From NCBI GenBank assembly GCA_017449135.1, contig JAFSKE010000042.1, positions 1-57,509 on the forward strand: a DNA stretch of 57,509 nucleotides. The letters run 5' to 3'. Below the pieces are notes generated by a model that did no database searches, was not told where the DNA came from, and worked only from the letters and a program-made list of their open reading frames with translations. How positions within the stretch are numbered: position 1 is the stretch's first letter; the number at the start of each line of letters is the position of its first letter. The translations under genes and the position numbers were made by a program. This document shows positions 25,410-34,794 of this stretch, piece by piece. This stretch comes from Synergistaceae bacterium. GTDB lineage: Bacteria; Synergistota; Synergistia; Synergistales; Aminobacteriaceae.

Positions 25410-26297
25410 ATGGAAAATTTTTTAGATAAACTTACGCCGAGTTACACGTTTGAGATTTTCCCTCCTAAAGGTAACAAAAGCACTGAAGGAACATACGCAG
25501 TTATTGACAGTCTCGTGAGTTTTAATCCTGACTTGATCAGCGTTACTTACGGTGCTGGAGGTTCAAGCAGAGATAACACCGTCGAAATTGCTTCGGGCAT
25601 TCAAAACAAATACAAAGTCTGCGGAGTTGCTCATTTAACCTGTGTTGGAACTACTAAGGCCGACATCAAAAATATCCTTGAAAGATTAAAGGGCAATAAC
25701 GTCAAAAACATTCTCGCTTTAAGAGGCGACTTGAAAGACGAATCGGACTTGGGAGAGTTTCACCATGCCTCAGAATTAATCAAATTCATTAAAGACGAAT
25801 ACGGCGATTATTTCGACGTTTTCGCTGCATGTTACCCCGAAAAACACCCCGAAGCTAAATCAATGGAAGATGATTTATTTCACCTTAAAGAAAAATGCGA
25901 TTTAGGCGTCAAAGCGTTAATCTCACAGCTTTTTTTTGACAATGACATATTCTGTCAATGGCGTGAAAAAGTTCGTGCCTTAGGAATTAAACAGCCCATA
26001 ATTGCGGGTATCATGCCCATAACTGCTGCGGCTCAAATTTCAAAAGTCGTTGAGATGTGCGGTGCTTCAGTCCCGGAACGTGTAAGGCGTTTTGTCAACG
26101 AATACGGCCATCATCAGGGTGCTGTAAAAGAAGCAGGGATTGCATATGCTACAGAACAGATTATTGATTTATTAGCCCGCAATGTCGAAGGGATTCACCT
26201 TTACACTATGAATCAGGCTGATACAGTCAGAAGAATTGATGCCGGAATAAGATCCGTTTTATATACTAAGAGATATGCGGTTTATAACGACAGATAG
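25410..26297 (+). CDS. metF: Methylenetetrahydrofolate reductase
   Basis: 295 residues of the MetF TIM-barrel family. It begins with a YTFEIFPPKG strand that carries the catalytic Glu, followed by SVTYGAGGSSRDNTVEIA, HLTCVGT, ILALRGD and FAACYPEKHPEA, all typical. It reduces 5,10-methylene-THF to 5-methyl-THF with FAD for methionine synthesis. It overlaps by 23 bases with the B12-synthase reactivation gene, which accepts the same pathway's product. Confidence 0.95.
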   Translation: MENFLDKLTPSYTFEIFPPKGNKSTEGTYAVIDSLVSFNPDLISVTYGAGGSSRDNTVEIASGIQNKYKVCGVAHLTCVGTTKADIKNILERLKGNNVKNILALRGDLKDESDLGEFHHASELIKFIKDEYGDYFDVFAACYPEKHPEAKSMEDDLFHLKEKCDLGVKALISQLFFDNDIFCQWREKVRALGIKQPIIAGIMPITAAAQISKVVEMCGASVPERVRRFVNEYGHHQGAVKEAGIAYATEQIIDLLARNVEGIHLYTMNQADTVRRIDAGIRSVLYTKRYAVYNDR

Positions 26298-26865
26298 ATC
26301 AATAGCTAATGCGTTACGTTATATGAAAGTTCCTGCGACGGCTAAAATTGACGAATTAATCGATGTAGTCCGTGAAGCCTTTGATAGACTTGATAAATTT
26401 GTTACGCCGAGATTTTTAAGCGGGAGATTTCATATAATTCATTTTGACGGCGGAATTGAATTTGAAGGTTGTTACATATACAGCGAAAACATCGCTAAAT
26501 TAACGGCACATTCAAATGAATGTTATATTATAGCTATGACGTTAGGACATGACGTTGACAGGGAAATTTCACTTGAGCAGCAACGTAACATGCTTGACGG
26601 ATTAGCTTTAGATGCCTGTGCAAGTGTAAGAGCCGATGAGTTTTGCGACTACGCTATAAATACTGAAATAGTACCTTACTTAAATAAAGGTGAAATCTTA
26701 ACTCACAGATTCAGTCCAGGATACGGAGATTTAGACATTAAGGTAACAGATGACATTTTGCAGATACTTAATGCTACAAAGAAAATCGGGTTGTCTACAA
26801 CTTCCTCGATGATGATGACCCCCGTAAAATCAATCACTGCAATAATCGGGATTACTCACGCATAG
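26275..26865 (+). CDS. Stand-alone MetH reactivation (AdoMet-binding) domain protein
   Basis: 196 residues. It matches the C-terminal activation domain of cobalamin-dependent methionine synthase: LDACASVRADEFCD, the HRFSPGYGDLDI AdoMet-binding loop and SSMMMTPVKSITAIIG. In E. coli MetH this domain reductively remethylates cob(II)alamin; here it is a separate chain next to metF. The catalytic MetH modules must be elsewhere. It overlaps metF at its start and the convergent gene at 26856 by 10 bases. Confidence 0.88.
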   Translation: MRFITTDRSIANALRYMKVPATAKIDELIDVVREAFDRLDKFVTPRFLSGRFHIIHFDGGIEFEGCYIYSENIAKLTAHSNECYIIAMTLGHDVDREISLEQQRNMLDGLALDACASVRADEFCDYAINTEIVPYLNKGEILTHRFSPGYGDLDIKVTDDILQILNATKKIGLSTTSSMMMTPVKSITAIIGITHA

Positions 26866-27122
26866 AAATCAAATTTCTTTTTCCCTTTGTTTTCCCGATT
26901 TTTTTCGTTATTTTCGTCTCTCTTCTCGTCATCGGTTTTTCTCCTGACTTTCTGAGATCTTGCGGCTGCTTCGTTTGCCTGTACTGTCTGGACAATTTTT
27001 ATTCCGTCTCGTATGATTTCCTGACTTTGTCCTGCGTCTTGAGCTGCTGCCAAAGCGTTAGGGGCATGATGAGTCATTGCTTCGACATTCAAATTTGACA
27101 TTAACATGCTTACGGGCTGCAT
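26856..27122 (-). CDS. Small charged protein at the end of the flagellar/chemotaxis operon
   Basis: 88 residues. The first 60 (AMTHHAPNALAAAQDAGQSQ, then a helix with IVQTVQANEAAARSQ) form an amphipathic helix, and the last 25 are strongly charged (repeats of DEKRDENNEKNRENKG). It starts 10 bases after fapA and is co-directional. I do not recognise the family. Location suggests a flagellar role, but nothing in the sequence shows one. Confidence 0.65.
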   Translation of the reverse strand: MQPVSMLMSNLNVEAMTHHAPNALAAAQDAGQSQEIIRDGIKIVQTVQANEAAARSQKVRRKTDDEKRDENNEKNRENKGKKKFDFYA

Positions 27123-27131
27123 TTTCGTTAC

Positions 27132-28748
27132 TTAACCTCCTAAACGTCCCTTCATATAATCAAACGGAACAAGTTTTATACATCTTTGCTCATCATCGGC
27201 TATAAAGCTCGTAAATCTGCATGGTTCGTGAACTATATGCGTTAATCCCCTTACAGTTATTACAACGCCTCCGTAGCAGACATCTTTAACCCTTACAATG
27301 CCCTTATCCTTGACAAGCTCTAACTGTTCCTCCAAGTCCTCAAGCTCCTTTTGCATACTTTCAAGTGCTGCCTGAAGCTGAAATTTCATTTTTGTTAAAT
27401 TCATGAGCATCACACGTTTTTTATCATCTAACTGCCCCATGCTCTCTACTTTTTTCAACAATGCTATATTAGGCTCTACACGCTCTAAATTTTCCTGACA
27501 GCGTTTTATCTCTGTTGTAAAGACTTTTCGTTTCTCTAACATTTCAGGAGGCAGACCAACTACAACTTCAGTTTTTGTCCCCATTTCCGAACCTAAGACA
27601 TGACAAGAGACTTCAAGCCCCGCATCAATTCGTCCGCCCGCTATTTGAGAGTGTTTACCGCTTCCAAGTGCTATAACGGCTCTTTGTGCATATAAATGCG
27701 AATGAAGTATAGAGTTCTTCGCAAGTATAGAACCGCCTGCACGTATCGAGGCATTATCGGCGAAATTCAAGCTAATATCACCATTTGCACGAACAGTTCC
27801 CTTGCCCATTCCCCTAATTCCTCCGTGAACTATGACAACTCCCTGACTGTCTATATCAGCTCCTTCAACAGGCCCGAAAATCTCGATGTTTCCTTGTGCT
27901 ACGACGTGAAAACCCTCCCTGACAGAGCCGTGAATTTTTACTGCTCCCGTGAAGTCTATGCTGCCTACTCCGAAATCTATATCTTTATGAATGTCAAGTT
28001 CAGGCAACACAAGAAGTCTTCCCTTTTCGTTCTTTAATTGCCCTTCTGCCGTAGCTACTAATAATAACCTGTTCTCTTCATCACGTTTCAGGCCGTCTCC
28101 GAATGAAAATTCAACGTTTCTTACGGGTTTAGCTTTTGCCGGAGAACCTGTTACATCGATACCGTTTTTACCGTTTTCAAGAGGGATTTTGACTGCTATT
28201 TCCTGTCCTGGGTGTACGGTAACTATAGTGCTTCGGCTCCAGAAATCTATTTTTTCATCATCATCGACTTCAAAGGGCTTGTCGGGGTCTTTTATCAATT
28301 CTATTCTCGCATCTCGGCCTTCTATGGGCATAACACCTTCAGCAACGATTACAGGCTCATTTGCGAGTTTACGTGCTAAAAGAGAATCTATAGACATCGT
28401 ATTAATCCCGACTTTGACGTTATTAGCATTCAGAGATTTTATTATTTCCTCCCTTGTAGGCCAAGGCTTTGCAAAAAAAGGAGGCTCTATAGTTACCGAA
28501 GCTGACATTTTATCCTTTGCAAGAGTTACAAGGATTTTAGCGTCTTTCTCAAATGCAGGATTACGATTACAGACTTTGCAGGTCTCTCCGTCCTTGATAA
28601 ATTTACGAATTGCCTTGAAATCATATCTTACAATTCCATATTCCTTGAGATAAGCATAGACATCGTTTTCCTTGAAATTTTTGTCAAAGCATGATAAGTA
28701 AATTCCGTCAGGCCTTGCTTCGAGCGCAAATATCTCTCTGTCAAACAT
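27132..28748 (-). CDS. Flagellar assembly protein FapA / DUF342 polymer-forming protein
   Basis: 538 residues. A middle beta-helical region is recognisable from KIHGSVREGFHVVAQGNIEIF and ASIRAGGSILAKNSILHSHLY, with VTVHPGQEIAVKIP before it and a coiled coil near 410-480. The family (DUF342/FapA) appears in flagellar clusters of many Gram-positive and related bacteria; in Vibrio it affects flagellar placement or glucose signalling. The ATG at 28748 overlaps the fliA stop by 8 bases, so it is coupled. Confidence 0.85.
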   Translation of the reverse strand: MFDREIFALEARPDGIYLSCFDKNFKENDVYAYLKEYGIVRYDFKAIRKFIKDGETCKVCNRNPAFEKDAKILVTLAKDKMSASVTIEPPFFAKPWPTREEIIKSLNANNVKVGINTMSIDSLLARKLANEPVIVAEGVMPIEGRDARIELIKDPDKPFEVDDDEKIDFWSRSTIVTVHPGQEIAVKIPLENGKNGIDVTGSPAKAKPVRNVEFSFGDGLKRDEENRLLLVATAEGQLKNEKGRLLVLPELDIHKDIDFGVGSIDFTGAVKIHGSVREGFHVVAQGNIEIFGPVEGADIDSQGVVIVHGGIRGMGKGTVRANGDISLNFADNASIRAGGSILAKNSILHSHLYAQRAVIALGSGKHSQIAGGRIDAGLEVSCHVLGSEMGTKTEVVVGLPPEMLEKRKVFTTEIKRCQENLERVEPNIALLKKVESMGQLDDKKRVMLMNLTKMKFQLQAALESMQKELEDLEEQLELVKDKGIVRVKDVCYGGVVITVRGLTHIVHEPCRFTSFIADDEQRCIKLVPFDYMKGRLGG

Positions 28749-29463
28749 TCTGCTTCTCCTTTAATATAGTCCTAAGCATTGATAAGGCTTTACCGTGAAT
28801 TTGAGACACTCTGCTTTCAGTTACTCCCATAACTATTCCTATCTCTTTAAGAGTAAGACCTTCATAATAATATAGGCTGAGCATTGTTTTTTCTCTTTCA
28901 GGAAGTTCAGATAATGCCTCGACTAATTCCTGTTTCTCACTTTCATAATCAAGACGTTCCGATATTCCCTCCCTCTCATCTGCCAATGTAGCTTCAACAG
29001 AGACTTCGCCGTCCTCAAAAGGTGTTACGTCATCAAGCGATGTGATATATCCTCGAGATGCCAAATCCTGAATTTCAAAGTATTCATCTTCAGTTATTCC
29101 CATCTCCGACATAACCCATTCATCTTTAAGTTCGCCCTTATCACGTAAAATCTTCTCCATTGCCCTGTTCAGCTTTTGTACTTTCTCACGGCCTGTTCTT
29201 GAAAACCAATCGAATTTACGCAATTCATCAAGGATTGAGCCCCTTATTCTTGGTATTGCATATGTCTGAAACGTAAATCCCTTTGAAGGATCGAATTTAT
29301 CTATAGCGTCCATTAGCCCAAATATCCCGAAGCTGCATAAATCCTCGTAATCAAGCCCTTGCGGAGGTGTTAGAGACATTCGCGAGACTACATATTTTAT
29401 TAAGGGAAGATATTTTATTATTAATTCGTCTCTCTCTGATTTCGTCATTTTTTCAAATTTCAC
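28741..29463 (-). CDS. fliA: RNA polymerase sigma-28 factor (FliA/WhiG)
   Basis: 240 residues with regions 2, 3 and 4: DYEDLCSFGIFGLMDAIDKFDPSKGFTFQTYAIPRIRGSI is the classical sigma-28 region 2 (core EDLCSFGIFGLMDAID), and LKEIGIVMGVTESRVSQIHGKAL is the region 4 helix-turn-helix. It directs late flagellar and chemotaxis transcription. The start could be GTG 29463 or ATG 29448; it overlaps cheD by 11 bases. Confidence 0.95.
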   Translation of the reverse strand: MKFEKMTKSERDELIIKYLPLIKYVVSRMSLTPPQGLDYEDLCSFGIFGLMDAIDKFDPSKGFTFQTYAIPRIRGSILDELRKFDWFSRTGREKVQKLNRAMEKILRDKGELKDEWVMSEMGITEDEYFEIQDLASRGYITSLDDVTPFEDGEVSVEATLADEREGISERLDYESEKQELVEALSELPEREKTMLSLYYYEGLTLKEIGIVMGVTESRVSQIHGKALSMLRTILKEKQNV

Positions 29464-29944
29464 TAACTCCCTTCCCTAAAGTCTTTACCTTTAAGAGCCA
29501 GTTACTCGTAGAAAATTCTATCGTGCGTCCCTTATTTCCTCCCGTATCGGCTGCGACTAAAGCTATACCCATTTTTTGAAGTTTTATTTTAGTTTCCCGA
29601 ACGTTCTTGGCTCCTACAGTTAGAAATTCTGCCGATGCTCCGGGCAACGAGAACATTTGAGCCCCTCCGGCTATCTTTGCTCTAATTCGGGGACGTGTAG
29701 CACCCTTCTTCAGCATTTCCTCTATTAATGCCGGTACCGCTGTATCTGCGAATTTACCGACTTTCTCGGCACCTTTGAGACCTCTTGAATCGGGTAACAT
29801 TATATGAGCCATTCCAGCGACTTTTGCGAATGTATCAAAAACCACAAGCCCTATACATGAGCCAAGCCCTAAAGTTATTAACTTAACAGGGGCAGGAACT
29901 ACCAATAAATCCGCCATTCCTAAGACTATACTGTTTTCGGCCAT
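29453..29944 (-). CDS. cheD: Chemoreceptor glutamine deamidase CheD
   Basis: 163 residues. The catalytic Cys is in GLGSCIGLVVFD, with His in GMAHIMLPDSR and Thr in TDTGGN-type context near AADTGGNKGRTI. CheD deamidates receptor glutamines and binds CheC. The start overlaps the cheC stop (TAATG). Confidence 0.95.
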   Translation of the reverse strand: MAENSIVLGMADLLVVPAPVKLITLGLGSCIGLVVFDTFAKVAGMAHIMLPDSRGLKGAEKVGKFADTAVPALIEEMLKKGATRPRIRAKIAGGAQMFSLPGASAEFLTVGAKNVRETKIKLQKMGIALVAADTGGNKGRTIEFSTSNWLLKVKTLGKGVSEI

Positions 29945-30588
29945 TAAACCACCTTCAATTTCTCAAGTAAAAGTTCTAAAGCATCGGGATCCGGCAATAA
30001 TATTATATGTCCCGAAATTTTCCCTTCGTCCAATCCTTCAACCCTCAATTCAGTATTGACAAGCAACGCAGTCTCACCCATCTGTCCGTATATCGACGCT
30101 ACAACGTCAAGTATAGAGCTTAACATGTCGTGAGCTACGCCGGGAACTGAAATTTGATGCTGCGTTCCAAGCATCATGTTTATAGCGTTCAAAAATGAAC
30201 TCAACACTATGTTTCCGACCTCTGAAAGCGCACTGTCCCTCATTTCTGAAGGGATTTCGTCAATAGGAATATGAGTTCCGAATTGTTGTTTTAATAATAA
30301 TTCTACCATTAAATCGGCATCATCTTCATTCTGAATAAAAATCAATGAACACCCGAAGCCCCCGCTTGACCGCACAAACACTGCACCTACAATTTGCGTC
30401 GGGTCTCCGTAATGAGAAGCTATATCATATATCGATACAAGCTCCGTTTGGGGTACGTCCATCTCAATCATGCGCTTCAAGAGTTCCGACAAGGCCGTTG
30501 CTGCGTTTCCTGTGCCTATATTGCCGACTTCACGAATCGCATCAAGGCACTTATCATCGAATGAAGATATATCTATTAATTTCCCCAT
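29944..30588 (-). CDS. cheC: CheY-P phosphatase CheC
   Basis: 214 residues with the two conserved active motifs: REVGNIGTGNAATALSELL (first) and LSEVGNIVLSSFLNAI (second), each with the E-x2-N phosphatase pair. It removes phosphate from CheY and is stimulated by CheD, whose gene is next. It starts 7 bases after cheA without a clear ribosome site, suggesting coupled translation. Confidence 0.95.
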   Translation of the reverse strand: MGKLIDISSFDDKCLDAIREVGNIGTGNAATALSELLKRMIEMDVPQTELVSIYDIASHYGDPTQIVGAVFVRSSGGFGCSLIFIQNEDDADLMVELLLKQQFGTHIPIDEIPSEMRDSALSEVGNIVLSSFLNAINMMLGTQHQISVPGVAHDMLSSILDVVASIYGQMGETALLVNTELRVEGLDEGKISGHIILLPDPDALELLLEKLKVV

Positions 30589-30594
30589 TTTTAT

Positions 30595-32646
30595 TTAGTT
30601 CTTTGTCGAATAAAACGAAGCTACATCAAGGATTAACGCTACATTGCCGTCTCCAAGTATCGTTCCGCCCGTGATACCGTCAATCTTTGCAAGGAAACGA
30701 CCGAGAGATTTTATAACAATTTCCTGCTGGCCTATCAATTCGCTGACAATGAAGCCGATTTTATTTTTGCCGATTTTCACGACAACTACAGGGTATTCGT
30801 CCCTGTCATATTCTACGCCGTCAGAGCCTAATATATCGCCTAAAATGTTTAACGACAGAACTTCGCCCCTTAATAAAGTCGTAGGTTCGCCGTGTACGGT
30901 CTTTATATCCTCTTTGCGTACCATTATGGTCTCTTCGACATTTTCAAGCGATATTGCATATGTCTCCTCGCCGACTTTTATTAAGAGCGACAAAACTATT
31001 GCCAACGTCAATGGCAGCCTGATATAAACGTGCGTCCCTTCGTTCTTTTTACTGCTTAAATCAAATTGGCCTCCGAGTGCTTCAACTTTGGTCTTTACAG
31101 CGTCCATTCCGACACCTCTGCCCGATAAATCCGTTACCTGTTTAGCCATTGAAAAACCGGGCAGCAAAACCAACTGTTGGGCTTCCTCATCACTCATAAT
31201 ATTAGCTCTGTCTTCAGTTATAATTCCCCGTTCTATAGCTTTCTTTTTGACTTTGTCGGGGTCAATTCCTGCGCCGTCATCTGAAACTTCGATAACAACT
31301 CCTGAGCCTTCCTGATATGCTGCAATCTTCAATATCCCTTTTTCAGGTTTTCCAAGTGCTTTACGTTCTTCGGGGTGTTCGATGCCGTGATCCATTGAAT
31401 TTCGGATTAAGTGAACCATAGGGTCGCCGATCTCGTCTATGACTGTCCTGTCAAGTTCCGTATCTTCTCCCTCAAGGACTAATTCGACATTCTTATTCAA
31501 AGTCTTGCATAAATCACGTATTAATCTCGGGAACCTGTCAAAAGTAAATGAGACCGGAACCATTCGCAGCTTCGTAACAAGCTCCTGAATGTCCCCCGAA
31601 ATCCTGCCTAACTGCGATAACGTCTCATCAAACTGCCTCAATCTTGCTTCCTGGACAAGGCGTTCAATTCTTGCACGGGAAATTACAAGCTCTCCCACTA
31701 AATTCATTAATTTGTCAAGTCTCCCGATGTCAACTCTGACAGTCTGACTTCCTTTTTTTGCACTTTCCTTCTTAACGGGTGCTTTCTGCTGTTCTGTCGC
31801 TGTCGGAGCAGGAGCAGAAACAGGTGCAGGGGCAGAAACGGCTTCGGCTTGTGCAGGCTGTACGGGTTCAGGGGCAGGGGCAAAAGCGGGTGCGGGGGCT
31901 TCATCGGCTTTAACTTCAGTAACTTCGGCTGATTGAACATCTCCGATTTTTTCGATTGTATTCTTGACTTCTTCAGGCGATGCAGGGGTTGCAACGTAAA
32001 CTGTAAAGTCAAAATCAAATTCTTCCCTTTCAAGAGCATCATTTGAGGGTTCAGACTTGTAAATTTCTCCCATTTCCTCGAGCCTGTTGACGACCATAAA
32101 CGCCCTCGCTGCTTTTAATAAACAACTCTGACTTAACGTTACATGGACGCTGTAGGCATTAGCACCTTCCTGATTAGCTTTCTTTGCCCATTCTGAATCC
32201 TGCGACGAGGTTTCGGAGGCCTGTTGAGCAGGTTGTGAAGACTGTGCAGAAACAGGTGCGGGAGCTTCGTTACGTAACTGTGTAACCATTTCTGAAACGT
32301 CAATGTGAGCGTCATTTCCTCCGCCACGTATTGAATCCGCCATAGCCTGAAGATTATCGAGACCTGTGAAAAGTAAATTCATGTCATTTTCAGTCAACGG
32401 CCTTGTACCTTTTCTGGCTGCGTCGAGCCTGTCCTCCATAGCGTGCGTCAATCCCATCATCTGTGTGAAGCCCATTGTTCCGGCCATTCCCTTTAATGTA
32501 TGGGCAGCTCTAAAAATCTCGTTGATAACGTCCATGTCAACCATATCTTTTTCAAGAGCTAAAAGCAAATCGTCTAATCTGTGCAAATTATCGTCAGTCT
32601 CATCAAGGAATGCTCCGAGATATTGACTCATATCCATATCTGCCAA
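30595..32646 (-). CDS. cheA: Chemotaxis histidine kinase CheA
   Basis: 683 residues with the complete domain order: P1 HPt with the phosphorylated His49 (RAAHTLKGMAGTMGF), P2-like domain (about 160-245), an Ala/Pro-rich linker (about 245-300), P3 dimerisation, P4 kinase (EIGDPMVHLIRNSMDHGIE, VSDDGAGID, SGRGVGMDAVKT) and P5 CheW-like domain. It phosphorylates CheY and CheB. The start is TTG at 32646, about 10 bases after GGGAGG. CheW, CheY and CheR are not in this cluster. Confidence 0.97.
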   Translation of the reverse strand: MADMDMSQYLGAFLDETDDNLHRLDDLLLALEKDMVDMDVINEIFRAAHTLKGMAGTMGFTQMMGLTHAMEDRLDAARKGTRPLTENDMNLLFTGLDNLQAMADSIRGGGNDAHIDVSEMVTQLRNEAPAPVSAQSSQPAQQASETSSQDSEWAKKANQEGANAYSVHVTLSQSCLLKAARAFMVVNRLEEMGEIYKSEPSNDALEREEFDFDFTVYVATPASPEEVKNTIEKIGDVQSAEVTEVKADEAPAPAFAPAPEPVQPAQAEAVSAPAPVSAPAPTATEQQKAPVKKESAKKGSQTVRVDIGRLDKLMNLVGELVISRARIERLVQEARLRQFDETLSQLGRISGDIQELVTKLRMVPVSFTFDRFPRLIRDLCKTLNKNVELVLEGEDTELDRTVIDEIGDPMVHLIRNSMDHGIEHPEERKALGKPEKGILKIAAYQEGSGVVIEVSDDGAGIDPDKVKKKAIERGIITEDRANIMSDEEAQQLVLLPGFSMAKQVTDLSGRGVGMDAVKTKVEALGGQFDLSSKKNEGTHVYIRLPLTLAIVLSLLIKVGEETYAISLENVEETIMVRKEDIKTVHGEPTTLLRGEVLSLNILGDILGSDGVEYDRDEYPVVVVKIGKNKIGFIVSELIGQQEIVIKSLGRFLAKIDGITGGTILGDGNVALILDVASFYSTKN

Positions 32647-32691
32647 ATTTATATTCCTCCCTTAAATTATTATTATAATTATAAAATATTT

Positions 32692-33783
32692 TTATCCCTT
32701 AACGATTTTAACAATGGCTTCGGGGATTTCGTCAAGCGGCAGAACTGCATCAACAATCCCTGCGTCGGCGGCGGCTTTAGGCATTCCGTAAACAACACAG
32801 GTTTTCTGGCTTTCAGCAATTACATACGCTCCTTTGCGTTTCAAAGCTGTTGCACCGTCAGTTCCGTCACGTCCCATTCCGGTTAAAATCACGCATAAAA
32901 CATTTCCGCCAAACTCATCTGCTAAACTCAAAAACATAACATTTGCTGCGGGCTTCACTGATAATACGGGCGGGGCATCGGACAAACTGCATACTGCTGC
33001 TCCTGAACGGCGTTTTATTACTAAATGACTTCCTCCGGGGGCAATTACTGCTCTGCCGGGTTTTAAGCTAAGACCTTCAAATCCTTCGAGAACTTCAATC
33101 TGCGATGATTCGTTAAGTCTTTTCGCAAATGACCCTGTAAACTCTTTCGGCATATGCTGCGTTATTACAATCGGAACGGGGAAATTCTTAGGTATCTTGG
33201 GAAGCAGCTCGCTCAACGCCATTGGCCCCCCCGTAGACGAAGCAATAGCAACTATATCTTTTCTTAACGAAGGCATCGTTATTTGAGGCATTGAAGCAGG
33301 AAATCCCGAACGCCCTAAACCGCCTCCCGATAACAAAGCACTTCGCCCCTTGACAAAAACTTTTGCACCCGCTGCAGCAAATACCTTTTCGATTAATTCC
33401 TGCCCTATGTCTCGAATATTCAGCGAAATGTTGCCCGAAGGTTTGCCGATAAAATCTACACAGCCCATTGCTAATGCCTTCATCGTTGTGTCTGCACCTT
33501 CCTGCGTTATTGAACTTACCATTATAACTGGAAGGGGATTTGTGCGCATTATTTCCTCAAGGGTTTTTAATCCGTCCATAACAGGCATTTCTACATCAAG
33601 CGTAACTACATCAGGACGAAGAATTTTAATCTTGTCAAGAGCTTCCCGCCCGTCTCTTGCCGTTCCGACTACGGTTATTCTGCTTTCGGAATTTAGAATG
33701 TCGGATATAAACTGCCTCATTAATGCACTGTCATCAACAACAAGTACTTTTATTGAATTTGAATTTGATTTTGAACTCAACAC
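32692..33783 (-). CDS. cheB: Chemotaxis response regulator methylesterase CheB
   Basis: 363 residues. The receiver domain has Asp63 in VVTLDVEMPVMDG; the C-terminal methylesterase has the catalytic Ser in ASSTGGPMAL, His in VITQHMPKEFTGSF and Asp in GMGRDGTDGA. It removes methyl groups from receptors when phosphorylated by CheA. The start is GTG at 33783, about 14 bases after AAAGGAG. Confidence 0.96.
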   Translation of the reverse strand: MLSSKSNSNSIKVLVVDDSALMRQFISDILNSESRITVVGTARDGREALDKIKILRPDVVTLDVEMPVMDGLKTLEEIMRTNPLPVIMVSSITQEGADTTMKALAMGCVDFIGKPSGNISLNIRDIGQELIEKVFAAAGAKVFVKGRSALLSGGGLGRSGFPASMPQITMPSLRKDIVAIASSTGGPMALSELLPKIPKNFPVPIVITQHMPKEFTGSFAKRLNESSQIEVLEGFEGLSLKPGRAVIAPGGSHLVIKRRSGAAVCSLSDAPPVLSVKPAANVMFLSLADEFGGNVLCVILTGMGRDGTDGATALKRKGAYVIAESQKTCVVYGMPKAAADAGIVDAVLPLDEIPEAIVKIVKG

Positions 33784-33804
33784 AACAACTGATAAACTCC
33801 TTTC

Positions 33805-34794
33805 CTAAGAATTATCACTAAAAAGTGATTTCGATAATCGCCTCAGAAAGCCCTTAAATCCTCCTGAACGTGCCGATACCGGAACAGACTCTTTACTTCC
33901 GACATCAGCAGAAGATCCCTCGCAAAGTCTCAGAACTCCCCCTGCCAAGTTACGAACGCAAATTCCCGCATTGGAATCTGGTTCGGAACGATAAAAAATT
34001 TTACAATTCCTGACCGCCCTTTCTACTGTTTCATCTTTCAAAACATAACCTAAATAAACAGGGGCATTTCCTAAAAACTGCATCGATGCAAGTCTGATTC
34101 TTTCTGCAACTTCCGAAGCCTCTCGGGAACTGTCGGCCATGTTCACAACAAGCATTAAACCGTTTCCGCCCGCTGAACCTTCCCAAGCTCCGGCTCCAAG
34201 TGATTTTATAACTCCGTAAGCGTCTCTTATGCTCGTAGGCTCTGGGGTCGTAATCAGCAGCACAGCCTCTGCAGCATAGGCAAATGACAACGCACCTTTA
34301 TGAATACCTGCTCCAGCGTCCATAATTACATAGTCAGCAGTCTCATCAAGTCCAGACAGTGAAGCGAAAAATCTTTCAAGTTCACTCTCTTCCATGTCTG
34401 CTATCTCTCTAAGTCCTACGCCTCCGGGCAAAAGTGCAACGCCCCCGTTTAATTTTTCAGCCCTCGCAGAAACCCTGAAATGAACGAGAACCTCGCTTAA
34501 ACTTCTTGAACCTTCGATTAAGTGCGAAATATTCCATTTTGCATTTCTGACACCGCAAAGAATATCAAGATTCGCCATTCCTAAATCAGCGTCGATTAAT
34601 ACAACCCTTTTTCCGAAGTCTGCCAAAGCAAATGAAATCCCGGCAGCGATATTACTTTTTCCAACTCCCCCTTTACCGCTTAAAACAGCTAATGTATGAA
34701 GTCTCGGAGTTTTTACGGCATTATTGTCTTTAACCATTTTTCTTAATTCTCCAGCCTGGTCATGTCTGTTTGATACATATGCAAAATCCCTCAT
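33805..34794 (-). CDS. flhG: Flagellar number regulator FlhG (MinD-like ATPase)
   Basis: 329 residues. A short basic N-terminus with a DQAGELRKMV helix, which in FlhG stimulates FlhF, precedes the MinD-type deviant Walker A LSGKGGVGKSNIA (about 40-52) and DADLGMANLDIL. A membrane-targeting-like helix may lie near the Ser-rich C-terminus. FlhG limits flagellar number together with FlhF, whose gene overlaps its start (ATGA). Confidence 0.93.
   Translation of the reverse strand: MRDFAYVSNRHDQAGELRKMVKDNNAVKTPRLHTLAVLSGKGGVGKSNIAAGISFALADFGKRVVLIDADLGMANLDILCGVRNAKWNISHLIEGSRSLSEVLVHFRVSARAEKLNGGVALLPGGVGLREIADMEESELERFFASLSGLDETADYVIMDAGAGIHKGALSFAYAAEAVLLITTPEPTSIRDAYGVIKSLGAGAWEGSAGGNGLMLVVNMADSSREASEVAERIRLASMQFLGNAPVYLGYVLKDETVERAVRNCKIFYRSEPDSNAGICVRNLAGGVLRLCEGSSADVGSKESVPVSARSGGFKGFLRRLSKSLFSDNS

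Noticed and set aside
27991-28653. A 220-codon open frame antisense to fapA
   Set aside because: It has no ribosome site, its composition is that of a reverse-strand reading of a real gene, and fapA is clearly coding.
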